The notes under the pieces: model-generated
The model's database searches: none
What the model saw: the letters and a program-made list of their open reading frames with translations, nothing else
What the model was told of the DNA's origin: nothing
Shown here: positions 62,103 through 64,000 of the stretch, piece after piece
Layout: every line of letters begins with the position of its first letter
How positions within the stretch are numbered: position 1 is the stretch's first letter
Program-made: the position numbers and the translations under genes
NCBI GenBank assembly: GCA_009844885.1
Contig: VYAQ01000019.1
Coordinates: 1-64,000, forward strand
Length of the DNA stretch: 64,000 bases
Reading direction: 5' to 3'
Origin: Gemmatimonadota bacterium
GTDB lineage: Bacteria > Gemmatimonadota > Gemmatimonadetes > Longimicrobiales > Gaopeijiaceae

Positions 62103-64000
62103 TTACGGAATCAGATTCCGCCTGCCCGTGTTCCTGACGATGAAGAGGCCGTCGCCGGTGCTGGTCATGACCACCACGCCGCTCGCGAAGTAGGGGTAGT
62201 TGCTCCACGAGGCCCCGCCGTACGGCGAGTTGTCGAAGTACGCGATCTCGACCGGATCGGTGCGGTCGGTGATGTCGAGGATCCTCAGCCCCGCGCCGTA
62301 GTTCGACTGGTACATGAGGTTGTCGCGGATGTAGAGGTTGTGATCGGTGTCGGGAGTCTCGGCGATGTACTCGGCCGCGAGGACCGGCTCGTCGAGGTCC
62401 TCGACGTCCCAGATCAGCGTGCGGGTGCCCTCGACCAGGCCCTGCGGCTCGTCCCCTTCGTCGTTCATGTAGAAGAAGCGGTGGTCCTCGGTCAGCCAGC
62501 CCTGGTGCGCGTAGGCGACCGCGGGGTAGTCCGCCATGGAAACCATGACGGGATTGTCCTTGTCCGTCACGTCGCTGATGCTGAGCGCCGTCTCGTTGGA
62601 GCCGAGGCAGATCTCGCGGCCCTGATAGTCCTCGTCGGGGCCGTCGTAGATCACGCACTGCGCGTCGTGGGAGTAGCCCGTGCCGCGCCGTCCCGTCTGG
62701 CCGTCGAAGAAGCACCCGGCGAAGGCGGGTTCCGAAGGCTCGCTCAGGTCCAGCATGTGCAGGCCGCCGCCGCAGGTCTCGCCGCCGCCGCTGCTGCCCA
62801 CCACGTACGCGAATCCGGTCCCCTCGTTGATCACGATGTTGTGGGCGCTGGCGATGCCGTCGTACAGGAAGTCGGGATCGAAGGTCACGGGCTCGCCGCG
62901 CACCTCGCGCAGGCGGCGCAGGTCGAATACCTGCACACCGTGCTGGCCGGCGCCGTCCGCCACGATGTAGGTATGGTCGTCGTGGACCTTCATGTCGCGC
63001 CACACGCTGCTGAACGAACCGGGCGTCTTGGGCAGATCCCCCAGCATGACCGGGTTGTAGGGGTCGGTGAGGTCGACGAAGGCGGTTCCGTCGGTGCGCC
63101 CGACGATGGCGATCTCCCGCCCCGTCTCGGGGTCGGTCCAGCCCCAGATGTCGTTCAGCCGGGCGCCCCGTCCGCCCGCCATCTCCTTGATCGGCAGGAA
63201 CGAGATGATGTTGACGTTGTCGCACTCATAGCCCGCCGCGTCTCCCTCCTCGCAGGGGATCTCGTCCTCCAGACCGACGATCGCCGGGAGTCCCCGATGG
63301 TCGCCGATCACCAGGTCGCCTCCGGTCCACATCCCCCCGGACCCGCGCGCCATGATGACCGCACCACCGGCCCGGCTGTCGATGCCGCCGGCGCCGACCA
63401 CCGCGACGTCGCCCGCAACGACCACGGAACTGCCGAACGAGGCGTTCTCGGCCAGGTCGTCCCGTGCGGACAGGGTCACCCCGCCCCATCCCGCTGCGTC
63501 GCGGTCGAAGCGGTAGACCGCGCCCATCCGGGTGTTCGACCCGGGAGCGCCGACCCACAGCTGGCCGCCGTCGAAGCCGAGGGCGGACCCGAACTGGTCG
63601 CGGCCGGAACTGTAGAACGGCCGCAGGACTCCGTCCGGTGCCCACGCTCCTGTTTCCGCGTCGAGTGCAAAAGTAACCACGGCCCCCGCGCCACCCGCAG
63701 CACCGGGCGCGCCGACAAGGCCGACCGATCCGCGCACCGCCAGCGCCGCCCCGAAGCCGTTTCGCTCGCCGAGATCCGTACCGGCTTCGAGCCGTGCAAC
63801 CGGCCCCGCCATCCCGGACGTGGCGTCCACGGTGAATCCGTAGACTTCGGTCGGCGCGTCGCGGCTCGCCGCAGTGGTGACCAGCGTGGCGCCGCCAGCG
63901 AACGCCAACGCCGTCCCGAATCCCTGCCCGGCGCCCTCTACGGGCAACACCTCGGCCGTGGATACCCAGTCGGCACCGCTTCCGGTGAACACGTGGACCG
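62103..64000 (-). CDS. Choice-of-anchor-B family protein with FG-GAP-like repeats (partial, 5' end beyond window)
   Basis: GGRGARLNDIWGWTDPETGREIAIVGRTDGTAFVDLTDPYNPVMLGDLPKT; HAQCVIYDGPDEDYQGREICLGSNE; HQGWLTEDHRFFYMNDE; open to window edge. Confidence 0.85.
   Translation of the reverse strand, partial: VHVFTGSGADWVSTAEVLPVEGAGQGFGTALAFAGGATLVTTAASRDAPTEVYGFTVDATSGMAGPVARLEAGTDLGERNGFGAALAVRGSVGLVGAPGAAGGAGAVVTFALDAETGAWAPDGVLRPFYSSGRDQFGSALGFDGGQLWVGAPGSNTRMGAVYRFDRDAAGWGGVTLSARDDLAENASFGSSVVVAGDVAVVGAGGIDSRAGGAVIMARGSGGMWTGGDLVIGDHRGLPAIVGLEDEIPCEEGDAAGYECDNVNIISFLPIKEMAGGRGARLNDIWGWTDPETGREIAIVGRTDGTAFVDLTDPYNPVMLGDLPKTPGSFSSVWRDMKVHDDHTYIVADGAGQHGVQVFDLRRLREVRGEPVTFDPDFLYDGIASAHNIVINEGTGFAYVVGSSGGGETCGGGLHMLDLSEPSEPAFAGCFFDGQTGRRGTGYSHDAQCVIYDGPDEDYQGREICLGSNETALSISDVTDKDNPVMVSMADYPAVAYAHQGWLTEDHRFFYMNDEGDEPQGLVEGTRTLIWDVEDLDEPVLAAEYIAETPDTDHNLYIRDNLMYQSNYGAGLRILDITDRTDPVEIAYFDNSPYGGASWSNYPYFASGVVVMTSTGDGLFIVRNTGRRNLIP

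Noticed and set aside
62098-63225. N-terminal ~375 aa of the 615 aa ORF 61378-63225
   Set aside because: This part is the alternative frame of the choice-of-anchor-B gene. The real hydrolase begins at ATG 62097 with a signal peptide.

Overview
This 64 kb, GC-rich window is a densely coding bacterial chromosomal segment. Gene content suggests Gemmatimonadota or a relative, which is an inference only. I see no rRNA, CRISPR array, prophage or insertion sequence. The left arm is a proteostasis block: dnaK, htrA-like protease, tRNA-Leu(TAG), tig, clpP, clpX, lon, engB, followed by a sigma-54 activator, gcvT, argF, hslU/hslV, xer recombinase, trmFO and topA. The middle holds aroK/aroC, a type IV pilus operon (pilQ, P, O, N, M, minor pilins, major pilin), a GT2 glycosyltransferase, a LysM protein, superoxide dismutase, DNA polymerase IV, an AGCS symporter, pilC/pilT/comEA and a ~2,000 aa SprA-like outer-membrane protein. 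The right arm has two LptF/LptG-type permeases, dapF, a DUF5916-like protein, a selenoprotein operon, an SLC13-like permease and a group of secreted or propeller proteins. The strongest finding is a selenoprotein gene that the ORF track splits in two. At 54618-55160 an in-frame UGA (54903-54905) gives the motif ...ALAD-U-G-S-C-VSC..., and a hairpin with the apical loop GGUCU, as in E. coli fdhF bSECIS, follows immediately. Its upstream partner is translationally coupled (ATGA overlap) and carries a CxxC redox motif. Other notable signals are a five-copy dispersed repeat family placed at gene 3' ends, a pair of identical inverted repeats 42 bp apart upstream of dnaK, and a possible sigma-54-type promoter in front of the major pilin gene.
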